Of a DNA stretch of 64,000 bases, positions 52,801 to 60,447 are shown piece after piece; the stretch's first letter is position 1, and every line of letters begins with the position of its first letter. The translations under genes and the position numbers were made by a program. Source of the DNA: Mytilisepta virgata (lineage: Eukaryota; Mollusca; Bivalvia; Mytilida; Mytilidae); contig CM051511.1 of assembly GCA_028015205.1 (NCBI GenBank), forward strand, positions 35,642,001 to 35,706,000, given 5' to 3'. Below the pieces are notes generated by a model. The model worked only from the letters and a program-made list of their open reading frames with translations. It was not told where the DNA came from and made no database searches.

Positions 52801-55085
52801 ACTAAATACAACTAGAATTGCAATTGCGAGCAATAGCAGATGTCGCCCCTGGCAGCCATCTAGAAAATGGCGGCCATTTCGAAAAAAAAAGTATTGATTG
52901 CACACCTTCACATAGTGATCTTACTTTCTGCCAAGTTTCATTCAATTCTATCCATGTTAAGTTTTTCGCCATTTTAACATCATTTTTCAAAATGGCCGCC
53001 AAACGTCTCCAACCGATCGCCATTTTTTTTCATCAGTTTGTTCTTCTAATTGTACTTTACAAACATACGAAGTTTAATGAAATTCTATGGTACAGTTTTT
53101 GAGATATAAACGTGTTAAATTACCGATCTATGAATGGCGGCCATCTTGAAAATGGCGGCCATTTTGAAAAAAAAAGTACTGATTGCACACCTTCACATAG
53201 TGATCTTACTTTCTGCCAAGTTTCATTCAATTCTATCCATGTTAAGTTTTTCGCCATTTTAACATCATTTTTCAAAATGGCCGCCAAACGTCTCCAACCG
53301 ATCGCCATTTTTTTTCATGAGTTTGTTCTTCTAATTGTACTTTACAAACATACGAAGTTTAATGAAATTCTATGGTACAGTTTTTGAGATATAAACGTTT
53401 TAAATTTTCGGAGGGTACCGATCTTTGAATGGCGGCCATCTTGAAAATGGCGGCCATTTCGAAAAAAAAAGTATTGATTGCACACCTTCACATAGTGATC
53501 TTACTTTCTGCCAAGTTTCATTCAATTCTATCCAGGCATCTCCGAGAACTAAGCCGGACAAAAATCATTGGAAAGAAAGAATAATAATAACTAGAATTGC
53601 AATTGCGAGCAATAGCAGATGTCGCCCCTGGCAGCCATCTTCAAAATGGCGGCCATTTTGAAAAAAAAAGTACTGATTGCACACCTTCACATAGTGATCT
53701 TACTTTCTGCCAAGTTTCATTCAATTCTATCGATGTTAAGTTTTTCGCCATTTTAACATCATTTTTCAAAATGGCCGCCAAACGTCTCCAACCGATCGCC
53801 ATTTTTTTTCATGAGTTTGTTCTTCTAATTGTACTTTACAAACATACGAAGTTTAATGAAATTCTATGGTACAGTTTTTGAGATATAAACGTTTTAAATT
53901 TTCGGAGGGTACCGATCTTTGAATGGCGGCCATCTTGAAAATGGCGGCCATTTCGAAAAAAAAAAGTATTGATTGCACATCTTCACATAGTGATCTTACT
54001 TTCTGCCAAGTTTCATTCAATTCTATCCAGGCATCTCCGAGAACTAAGCCGGACAAAAATCATTGGAAAGAAAGAAAGAAAGAAAGAATAATAATAACTA
54101 GAATTGCAATTGCGAGCAATAGCAGATGTCGCCCCTGGCAGCCATCTTGGAAATGGCGGCCATTTCCAAAAAAAAGTATTGATTGCACACCGTCACATAG
54201 TGATCTTACTTTCTGCCAAGTTTCATTCAATTCTATCCATGTTAAGTTTTTCGCCAATTTAACATCATTTTTCAAAATGGCCGCCAAACGTCTCCAACCG
54301 ATCGCGATTTTTTTTCATCAGTTTGTTCTTCTAATTGTACTTTACAAACATACGAAGTTTAATGAAATTCTATGGTACAGTTTTTGAGATATAAACGTTT
54401 TAAATTTTCAGAGGGTACTGATCTTTGAATGGCGGCCATCTTGAAAATGGCGGCCATTTCGAAAAAAAAAGTATTGATTGCACACCTTCACATAGTGATC
54501 TAACTTTCTGCCAAGTTTCATTCAATTCTATCAAGGCATCTCCGAGAACTAAGCCGGACAAAAATCATTGGAAAGAAAGAAAGAAAGAAAGAAAGAATAA
54601 TAATAATAACTAGAATTGCAATTGCGAGCAATAGCAGATGTCGCCCCTGGCAGCCATCTTGAAAATGGCGGCCATTTCGAAAAAAAAAGTATTGATTGCA
54701 CACCTTCACATAGTGATCTTACTTTCTGCCAAGTTTCATTCAATTCTATCCATGTTAAGTTTTTCGCCATTTTAACATCATTTTTCAAAATGGCCGCCAA
54801 ACGTCTCCAACCGATCGCCATTTTTTTTCATCAGTTTGTTCTTCTAATTGTACTTTACAAACCTACGAAGTTTAATGAAATTCTATGGTACAGTTTTTGA
54901 GATATAAACGTTTTAAATTTTCGGAGGGTACCGATCTTTGAATGGCGGCCATCTTGAAAATGGCGGCCATTTTGAAAAAAAAAGTATTGATTGCACATCT
55001 TCACATAGTGATCTTACTTTCTGCCAAGTTTCATTCAATTCTATCCAGGCATCTCCGAGAACTAAGCCGGACAAAAATCATTGGA

Positions 55086-55121
<36 letters not shown>

Positions 55122-56280
55122 ATAATAATAATAACAAAGAAACGGAAGAATAACAATATGTCGTCCCGTGACTACGTTCGGGGCGACATAATAATAATAA
55201 CAAAGAAACGGAAGAATAACAATATGTCGTCCCGTGACTACGTTCGGGGCGACATAATAATAACTAGAATTGCAATTGCGAGCAATAGCAGATGTCGCCC
55301 CTGGCAGCCATCTTGAAAATGGCGGCCATTTGGAAAAAAAAAGTATTGATTGCACACCTTCACATAGTGATCTTACTTTCTGCCAAGTTTCATTCAATTC
55401 TATCCATGTTAAGTTTTTCGCCATTTTAACATCATTTTTCAAAATGGCCGCCAAACGTCTCCAACCGATCGCCATTTTTTTTCATCAGTTTGTTCTTCTA
55501 ATTGTACTTTACAAACATACGAAGTTTAATGAAATTCTATGGTACAGTTTTTGAGATATAAACGTGTTAAATTACCGATCTATGAATGGCGGCCATCTTG
55601 AAAATGGCGGCCATTTTGAAAAAAAAAGTACTGATTGCACACCTTCACATAGTGATCTTACTTTCTGCCAAGTTTCATTCAATTCTATCCAGGCATCTCC
55701 GAGAACTAAGCCGGACAAAAATCATTGGAAAGAAAGAAAGAAAGAATAATAATAACAAAGAAACGGAAGAATAACAATATGTCGTCCCGTGACTACGTTC
55801 GGGGCGACATAATAACAAAGAAACGGAAGAATAACAATATGTCGTCCCGTGACTACGTTCGGGGCGACATAATAATAATAACAAAGAAACGGAAGAATAA
55901 CAATATGTCGTCCCGTGACTACGTTCGGGGCGACATAATAACAATTTCAAAAATTGGACATGAAAAATTTGCGGAAACGGCAAATCGTAAAGAAAGAAAA
56001 ATTTTCACAGAACAGGCTGTAAAATTTTTTTCAGAGGCAAATTCGGGGATTCAGTCACAAAGGGGTTACAAACAATATTTTAATTGAGGTTTTGGCGTTT
56101 TCTCTTGGAACTGAGCTTGGTCACGATGATACAGACAAAATGTCTGTGTGGAGTAGAACCAAAACAAACCCATATAGTACATGTACCTCATCTTCAAGTT
56201 CTCTCATTCTCCTCTCATCCTCTTCCTCATTTAATAATTGTTGTGTGACTCTTCTTGCTACTTCCTCATCTTCTTCAGCT
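30857..56280 (-). CDS. CCDC50: CCDC50/Ymer-like coiled-coil protein, 5'-partial
   Basis: Nine minus-strand exons: 56280-56187, 52370-52193, 47560-47503, 44718-44607, 43794-43759, 43079-42927, 41135-40609, 37809-37589 and 31008-30857. All introns are GT-AG, phases agree throughout, and the visible product is 509 residues ending in TAG. The first six exons encode charged helices with the repeated motif (D/E)EEIAR.(L/V)QE (DEEVARRVTQQL, EEIARTVQEKEKKK, EELARLLQEQEHK), matching CCDC50 DEDIARLLQEKE and DEEIARLLMAEEKK. The tail is low-complexity and rich in S, R, Q and P. Human CCDC50 is a phosphorylated, ubiquitin-binding cytosolic effector of EGF signalling and NF-kB control; that role here is by analogy. 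N-terminal exon(s) were not found and should lie right of 56280. The introns are full of repeats. Confidence 0.78.
31421..31667 (-). mobile_element. SINE family B copy
   Basis: Nearly full-length copy of the element at 23217-23470, with tRNA-like head at the right end (aaggcccc) and tail at the left (gcggttttacgctgttttca). One internal deletion removes the ggaagccgga block. Confidence 0.8.
31736..32735. repeat. ~145-bp tandem array (about six units) with hairpin end
   Basis: Units contain gatgcacc(c/a)t-a-accaagtaatatg, attgtaggtc-cttggtat, gaactgaactcaga-ataaa and aagtaggtcagagtgaccta. Unit starts are near 31736, 31882, 32029, 32175, 32320 and 32467. The array is followed by a unique end with ggatgtggatgtggatgccg and the hairpin CTCAACTTCGTTGAG (32721-32735). 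The array-plus-hairpin layout resembles the pearl-like elements at 48987 and 56308. Confidence 0.8.
33990..34215 (-). repeat. inverted copy of the 5710-6240 repeat family
   Basis: Contains ctcctctttcatttttcact, gtatgtagatgtgcaataag, gttttataattttgattctc and, further right, agctgtcatttccgac, the reverse complement of the left flank of the 5710-6240 repeat. It has a single internal unit. Confidence 0.65.
36843..37036. repeat. ~36-bp minisatellite, about six units
   Basis: Unit: accaatatgacgatgaaaat gacttgtgtaat with variation (acttacttagt, gacttatgcaat). The last two units are nearly identical, while earlier units are diverged. Confidence 0.8.
38194..38260. repeat. 21-bp minisatellite, three units
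   Basis: Three tandem copies of aataaaactgaatattcat with spacer at/aa, the last slightly changed. Confidence 0.8.
38705..38862 (-). mobile_element. SINE family B copy lacking its tRNA-like head
   Basis: The tail and body match 42282-42540 (ttttacaccgttttcagcac, ggaagccggagtgcccggag, caattaagatcggagt) but the match ends at 38862, before the B box. As the element is on the minus strand this is a 5' truncation, the usual outcome of incomplete reverse transcription. Confidence 0.75.
39975..40155 (+). repeat. dispersed repeat family C copy
   Basis: Over ~180 bp it matches 4930-5117 in the same orientation, with small indels: ggttatgagtacttcttgtt, tggtcttccaaatgtttcgg, gctgctgatgagaggtaatt and gtcgtatacaacatagtata. 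Confidence 0.7.
40609..41135 (-). CDS. CCDC50: CCDC50-like exon 7: low-complexity S/R/Q/P tail
   Basis: Begins after aattttcag with TQMTNPATRPLPDLPGKR and ends SYHSEDELPY before gtagct (phase 2). It holds two copies of a unit resembling SSR(Q)NSQRQSSRQHSFDQSS - RPRQPTPDD and NAQRHSSRQNSNNPSI - RPRLPTPDE, an internal ~33-residue duplication (about 40800-40980). RPLPDLPGK is a possible SH3 ligand. The region is predicted disordered from composition. Confidence 0.85.
41140..41355. repeat. ~30-bp minisatellite, about seven units
   Basis: Units resemble atcttaaaatgcttatcttt tagaatgt with substitutions (gtcttaaaatgtttttcttt). It lies immediately upstream (minus-strand sense) of the acceptor of the exon starting at 41135, so the polypyrimidine/branch region of that intron is made of repeat units. 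Confidence 0.75.
42282..42540 (-). mobile_element. SINE family B, near full-length copy
   Basis: The best preserved copy. On the minus strand it begins GGGGCCATGGTGGCCGAGTG and GTCTAGGTAGTTCGTCATGA (A box) with a B-box-like region at about 42455-42466, mutated to gagtttgaatctc, and a body ending ggcgttaaaccccaac. It is intronic to the CCDC50-like gene and in sense orientation with it. Confidence 0.82.
42927..56280 (-). CDS. CCDC50: CCDC50-like exons 1-6 seen: coiled-coil part
   Basis: Exon 56280-56187 reads AEEDEEVARRVTQQLLNEEE. It joins in phase to 52370-52193 (EEIARTVQEKEKKKYEKYME, then DARLILRSSQDAGTSDEG), to the 58-bp exon 47560-47503 (DIGEVQNSMGDMAVSNRN), to 44718-44607 (VTPSGRIEDEGDFTDFFAVP, then DDIPEEQRSHLQQLQDE), to the 36-bp exon 43794-43759 (ELARLLQEQEHK) and to 43079-42927 (RTKAEVDRAKLREIEEQDER, then LAKIIQEQEKIRAKRAKEKK). 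The 36-bp and 58-bp exons were recognised from splice sites and phase; both are below usual ORF limits. Being 36 bp, the 12-residue LLQEQE exon could be skipped without a frame change. Confidence 0.8.
47774..48177 (-). mobile_element. TTAA-flanked TIR element, copy 2
   Basis: Inverted copy of 24801-25199: TTAAGGATGATTGCTGGTC at the left, GACCAGCGAGCATCCTTAA at the right, and a matching interior (tttgcattgacaacttcagt, caaggccttat-like and gtgggggttcatgggcaaaa). It sits in a CCDC50-like intron. No ORF. Confidence 0.8.
48987..50330 (+). mobile_element. pearl-like element with seven ~156-bp tandem units
   Basis: The left end has the hairpin GGCTCAGTGGGCTGAGCC and TCGCTCACCT; the right end has gctcacatagcctttggcca followed by GGTGAGCTAAAAA, so GCTCACCT and AGGTGAGC form subterminal inverted repeats. 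The core is about seven units of ~156 bp: the block ggccattttgtttcacggac occurs at about 49183, 49341, 49494, 49651, 49807, 49962 and 50119. Next to the right end is a (gacg)n microsatellite (gacggacggacggacgacgg). Tandem core plus ACGG microsatellite is the layout described for bivalve 'pearl' elements. No protein is encoded; the ORFs here repeat with the unit. Confidence 0.75.
50638..50756. repeat. ~120-bp direct repeat, left copy
   Basis: Shared with 51872-51990 in the same orientation: gaagcaacaaaacagtggaa, aaagtccataaa, acataacaaacaaatgccac and aaaagaataaaaa. The two copies bracket 1.1 kb containing the poly-C blocks and the element at 51268. Confidence 0.7.
50990..51245. repeat. poly-C/poly-A low-complexity block
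   Basis: Five C runs of 9-13 bases at about 50996, 51075, 51120, 51200 and 51230 alternate with A and T runs. Two units share ttttgtgcaatacaatatg and ttttgtgcaatacactatg before the C run. C-run lengths are likely to be inaccurate in any assembly. Confidence 0.75.
51268..51742 (+). mobile_element. element with terminal hairpins and two ~159-bp units
   Basis: The left side has a perfect 18-bp inverted repeat: GTAAGGGAGGTAATCGAA (51268-51285) and TTCGATTACCTCCCTTAC (51315-51332). Two direct units follow from 51344 and 51503 (aaccaaaaatgcttattggg through actaaagttatagtgcgaaa). The right end has a gacgacgacgatgacgcc microsatellite and the hairpin ATACGAC-agcaaaaattttgca-GTCGTAT. The tandem core, GACG-rich microsatellite and terminal hairpin repeat the design of the pearl-like elements with unrelated sequence. 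Confidence 0.65.
51872..51990. repeat. ~120-bp direct repeat, right copy
   Basis: Diverged second copy of 50638-50756 (gaagcaacaaaacaatggaa, aaagtccataaa, acacaacaaacaaacaccac, aaaagaataaaaa). Confidence 0.7.
52811..55944. repeat. 3.1-kb composite tandem array of alternating A and B units
   Basis: All units share a head (atggcggccatcttgaaaat to ttcattcaattctatc). A-type units continue with atgttaagtttttcgccatt to the aaacgt(t/g)ttaaatt end (~280 bp). B-type units continue with aggcatctccgagaactaag, an (gaaa)n run, (ata)n and actagaattgcaattgcgag to gatgtcgcccctggcagcc. A and B alternate, giving a ~510-bp higher-order period: actagaattg starts near 52811, 53590, 54098, 54609 and 55263, the first interval holding an extra A unit. 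Later B units contain a hairpin cassette, ATGTCGTCCC...GGGGCGACAT, two copies at 55158-55254 and three at 55779-55936. The ORFs track the repeat and are not genes. Confidence 0.85.
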
Positions 56281-56307
56281 CTGTAAGTATAAATTGTGTA
56301 AACTAAA

Positions 56308-57027
56308 CTAGAGGCTCTCAAGAGTCTGTATCGCTCACCTGGATTTAACTTTTCACCTTGAGCAGACCTAAAAATTAAAGTGTTGCAGTCAATTTGGCTG
56401 GTTTTTCTATAGGATTCTATGTTAAACTAATTTCAGCTGTGGCAGTCATCTTGGTTTAGTCCAGGTCAACAGATACATTTCTAAAAGAGAACCATCTAAG
56501 GACCATTTCTGCTAAGTCTGAAGTAAGATTTTTGAGTGAACATTCATGCCATGTTTGGTTTCATTCCATTCAGTGGGTTCTATAGAAGAAGACATTTGTA
56601 TGTATTTCCCTTAGGGTCCTATGTTAAACTAAGTCCCTCACTGGTGGCCATTTTGGATGATGGATCGGCTACAAAGTAACAACACTTGGTCCGCACCTTA
56701 TAAGGGTTCATTCATGCCAGATTTAGTTTCATTCCATTCAGTGGTTCTCTAAAAGAAGTCATTTGTATGCATTTCTCCTAGGGTCCTATGTTAAACTAAG
56801 TTCCCCGCTGGCGGCCATCTTGGATGATGGATCGGCTACAAAGTAACAACACTCGGTCAGCATCTCATAAGGAACATTCATGCCATGTTTGGTTTCATTC
56901 CATTCAGTGGTTCTCTAGAAGAAGTTCAAAATGTAAAATGTTAACGACGACGATGGACGACGCCGGACTACGACGGACGCCAAGTGATGAGAAAAGCTCA
57001 CTTGGCCCTTCGGGCCAGGTGAGCTAA
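56308..57027 (+). mobile_element. pearl-like element, shorter copy
   Basis: The left end GAGGCTCTCAAGAGTCTGTA-TCGCTCACCT and the right end GCTCACTTGGCCCTTCGGGC followed by CAGGTGAGCTAAAAA parallel the borders of 48987-50330. Two internal units of about 170 bp carry ggtcctatgttaaactaagt, tggcggccat(t/c)ttgga and tgatggatcggctacaaagt (56609-56790 and 56781-56940). A gacgacgatggacgacgccg microsatellite precedes the right end. It is intronic or upstream to the CCDC50-like gene. Confidence 0.7.
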
Positions 57028-57723
57028 AAAAGACAAGTACTACTTTTTTTGTCTTAAATGGCAAATGAAGCAACTTTTATTAGAATTTTTACCAGTGTTC
57101 CAGCTACAGTGTAGCCTTAAACAGAGGGCTTGAAGACACACCCTGGTTTTCTTTTGAACCCCATGCCTTTTCAGTATACCCCTCTATTCTTTCAATTAGG
57201 AAAATTAAAGTAAACTGAAATATCATTATCCCTGCCCACCCCATGAAAATTCACCCCAAATTTTTCTAGACTGCAATTTTCGGAGATTTTTTCGTGTTAT
57301 TTTCCGATTAAGTTGTTGATTATTCATCGTTTCCAGTCCATAAATCAAAGTGCATAGCACTGGTAGGGTTAGGTTGCTAGCATTTGACTTTTATTTGTAC
57401 AAACATTGCTGATGATTATTTCAATGCTTTTTGTTTGTACAATGTATTGCAAAATAGGTTTTGGTATTGAATTCTTTTTATTAACAGTATTATTTACAAG
57501 GAAATATATCAATTATGAACGTTAACGAGCTCTGCGGAAAAAGTGTCTATTATATAATAATGTTCCTGTGGGTAGGTGACTGATTTTTTTTTAAATTGAC
57601 AGCATATGTATTGCTTTGGTTTCAAAATATACAGTGATTTTTTAAAACGTATATTTTCGCAACACAGTGTATCTGAGCTGAAGGTTCTACTACTCAACTT
57701 TACTGCGCATGTCTGTGGAAACA

Positions 57724-57826
57724 AGTCGTTTCGGCCATACTACCAGTTCGGCCATAGTCGTTTCGTCCATAGTCGTTTCGGCCATACTACCAGTTCGGCC
57801 ATAGAATTAAAGTCGATTCGGCCATG
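57724..57826 (+). repeat. GTTTCGGCCAT minisatellite
   Basis: A unit agtcgtttcggccatactac cagttcggccat occurs twice, with partial units agtcgtttcgtccat and agtcgattcggccat. GC content is well above the flanks. Confidence 0.8.
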
Positions 57827-58324
57827 GAATATTTATACGGAATCTAACAAATATTTAACAAGTTCTAAGCTCAAAATTTAAGTTTTATTTTATATATATA
57901 ATAAATATTTGGAAATTAATCATGAAATTTCAGAATATTATTTATTTACTAGATGATTAATGATCAATATAAACCAGCTATTGTAGATCAATCGTAATTA
58001 ATTGCAAGACAAATAAAATGTAATTATGTTCATTACTTCATGATAATTATCAATTATTTATTCTTTGATCTGACTATATCTTGCATTTTGTGATTGTTAA
58101 GCACACGAAATGGCTGCATATGGGTTATTTTTATCCAAGCTTGACCCAAGCTTACCACAAGATGATGCAATTAAACTTTTCTTGTTATGGAGAAAATTTT
58201 AAAACAACAATGAGACCATGAGAAAACTTTTTATATTTGCCGACATGCTTTATATAAAGGATTTGAAAATGTGAATTGTATTCATAAAAAAAAAACTTTC
58301 CACATTGCCGTTTCCATGTGTATC

Positions 58325-58679
58325 CAATCTAATTAAAAACCGATCTCTCATCGCTCCCGTTTTCTGATATGTCGCGTGAGAGATCTAACGAAACCCACTT
58401 TGAGGTCACATGTGAGTGACCTCGCAGGTGTGTCCTGTTCGACCAATGAAATTGCGGCTTACGCGATCTTGTAAGTTGATTACGAAGAAATCGTCAGTCC
58501 CCAGAATTCATAAACTTTTTTGATTGGCTTACTGATAGGAAGTCAACTCATTTGCATGTCATTATAAATTCATACGTTCCAGTTCACTCACATGTGACCT
58601 CAAAGCGGATTTCGTTAGATCTCCCACGCGACATATCAGAAAACGGGAGCGATGAGAGATCGGTTTTTTAATTAGATTG
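58325..58679. mobile_element. MULE-like foldback MITE, 355 bp, with 9-bp target duplication
   Basis: The left inverted repeat (58325-58419, starting CAATCTAATTAAAAACCGAT) and the right one (58584-58679, ending ATCGGTTTTTTAATTAGATT-G) pair over ~95 bp with about four mismatches and one indel. ATGTGTATC occurs directly outside both ends (58316-58324 and 58680-58688). Long inverted repeats with a 9-bp duplication are typical of Mutator-like elements. The ~165-bp interior has no ORF. The intact duplication suggests a fairly young insertion. Confidence 0.85.
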
Positions 58680-59236
58680 ATGTGTATCTTGTAGCAAGCC
58701 AGTTCGTCCACGCCAGCATGCTCTTGAGTGCGAGTCTTGTTTCCGTTGGCAGCATCGGCTCTTGAGTATAAATTGATTCTTTGCAGAAGTTCAAGATGAG
58801 GTATATTGCATATTTTTTTTTTATGATTGATATTGTTTGACTATAGAAATTTTGCTTTGTGTACGCTACAGTTTACAGGTATTGTTAGTAATCAACAACG
58901 TGTGGCAGTAGCGTATTATCTCAATCACTTGATTGATCTTTCTTAATGGCTTCATTGCCTATAATTAATTATCAAAACATAACGCTTTTATTTATTGATT
59001 CATTCACTTAATAGTTTCAATGTTAAAGTTCACATTTTAGAAAATTAGAAAAGAAGAATTAAAAAAGTGCACATTATTAATAAAATAAATATTTTTTTCA
59101 GAACACTTCCCATAATGTAAATTAAATCTATTATATTATACCGTTAAATTACAATCACTGTATAATAATTTTGAAGGTTGAACAAATCATATTTCCTGTG
59201 AAGTATGTTGTATTAATTTAATTATTACTTTTGTAG

Positions 59237-59574
59237 GCTGGCACAGACGTTTTAATGGTAAAGCAGCCCGCACCCAACTCCAATTCTACAGAATAGTGCC
59301 TGCATTCCAGAAGGAAGCCAAGACTGTCAACATCACCTACAGACTGGTCGGGGAACAGCAATTGACAAGATACCAGCGTGATACTTACAAGAAGATGCAA
59401 GGTCGCCTGGAGTCCCTGTGGGGGCAGTATGACAGCAAGTCCATCAGAACATCAGACTTCCTGCGTGCTGTGGGTAACCTTACTCGCCAGCAGTACCAAA
59501 CCAAGAAGACCTACCAGACTCCGATGACAGTGGTTCCGATTCTGATGCTTAGTGAACATATCTTATATATATAA
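59237..59574 (+). CDS. small ORF, unrecognised; possible terminal exon or retrotransposon LTR content
   Basis: An open frame follows a 3'-splice-like ttttgtag and runs to TAA at 59572-59574. It encodes about 112 residues, starting WHRRFNGKAARTQLQFYRIV and including KTVNITYRLVGEQQLTRY and SIRTSDFLRAVGNLTRQQY. Codon third positions are richer in G/C than the surroundings, suggesting real coding history. A polyadenylation signal (aataaataaa, 59671-59680) follows. A plausible upstream exon ends at 58800 (aagATGAG|gtatat), but joining it in phase gives a stop after seven codons. The start is therefore unknown, and the ORF may be degenerate or belong to another transcript. I recognise no family. 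Confidence 0.35.
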
Positions 59575-60048
59575 TTATAGTGCAACTCACCTGTTATTGC
59601 GCTTTTTTTTAAATTGTTGTTAATTATGTATTTGCTTGTTATCAACCTGATGATATAAATATATAAAGAGAATAAATAAAGTTGAAAACAATGATTGTGA
59701 GTGTTTCAAAACTTTTTTCTTCCCTACCAAGAATACCTCTCGTAAGAAACAACGATGCTATTAAGTATATATTTCATTATAAAAAGTGTGGTAGAATTGG
59801 ATTTTACTATCTAGAGTTATCCTTCTTGAAACTCTAAATTTCTGTATTTTGGAAATTTCTTTAGTATTTCCTTTTCAGTTTTTATAAAATAGGTTTAATT
59901 TGATCAAATATCATAAAGTATTAGTCTCGGTATTGGAGTTTATTTAAATTTCATAACTTAACTATTTTTGGGAATTTTATTCTAAACCGACAATACCTGA
60001 ATTGTGATACAACTTAAATTTAACTATAGCTTTAGTGAAAGTTTTATT

Positions 60049-60347
60049 GTTTGTCTGAAGGTGACCGTGTCACCAAGTAGAGAGAACGTGCGTTACGTTC
60101 CACGGTTAGTGCTTTACCACTTTTCCTTCCTTATTAATTTATTGAATTTATAGGAAGTTTGCTCCATTTATTGTCACGGCAAATATAATTTGTACTGTAC
60201 ATAATAAAGCATTTAACATATACTGAATTTCTTTCATTTCAAATTTCTACAGCTTTTGGCACATTTTGAGCACTTTGTCTCCCCCACAAGTCTAGAACAC
60301 TGACTTCCACATCCCCGAACTACGGCAAGATCCCCGATCCTGCTACA
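60049..60347 (+). mobile_element. candidate right part of 5' LTR (left border unresolved)
   Basis: A retrotransposon gag ORF starts 100 bases downstream. The sequence ctgctaCA at 60341-60347 could end the LTR, with a primer-binding-site-like TGGTCCCGCGAGGCGGAT beginning at 60350. AATAAA-like ataataaagc lies at 60200. Two small palindromes, ggtgaccgtgtcacc (60060) and gaacgtgcgttacgttc (60084), are present. The left edge is arbitrary: only comparison with the 3' LTR beyond the window can set it, and the LTR could extend left past 59237. Confidence 0.35.
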
Positions 60348-60349
60348 TT

Positions 60350-60367
60350 TGGTCCCGCGAGGCGGAT
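60350..60367 (+). promoter_or_regulatory. candidate primer binding site
   Basis: TGGTCCCGCGAGGCGGAT begins with TGG, complementary to the CCA end of a tRNA, and lies three bases after a possible LTR end (CA at 60347). The priming tRNA was not identified. Confidence 0.35.
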
Positions 60368-60447
60368 GTGGAAATATTTATCAGTATACTAGCTTGTTTT
60401 CATTCATTCATTTTCAAAATTGTTAAATTAAAATTTATAAATAAGAA

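Noticed and set aside
52811..56087. numerous 60-154 residue open frames on both strands
   Set aside because: They repeat with the tandem unit, contain translated microsatellite (KKERKKER, NNNN) and appear in both strands of the same DNA.
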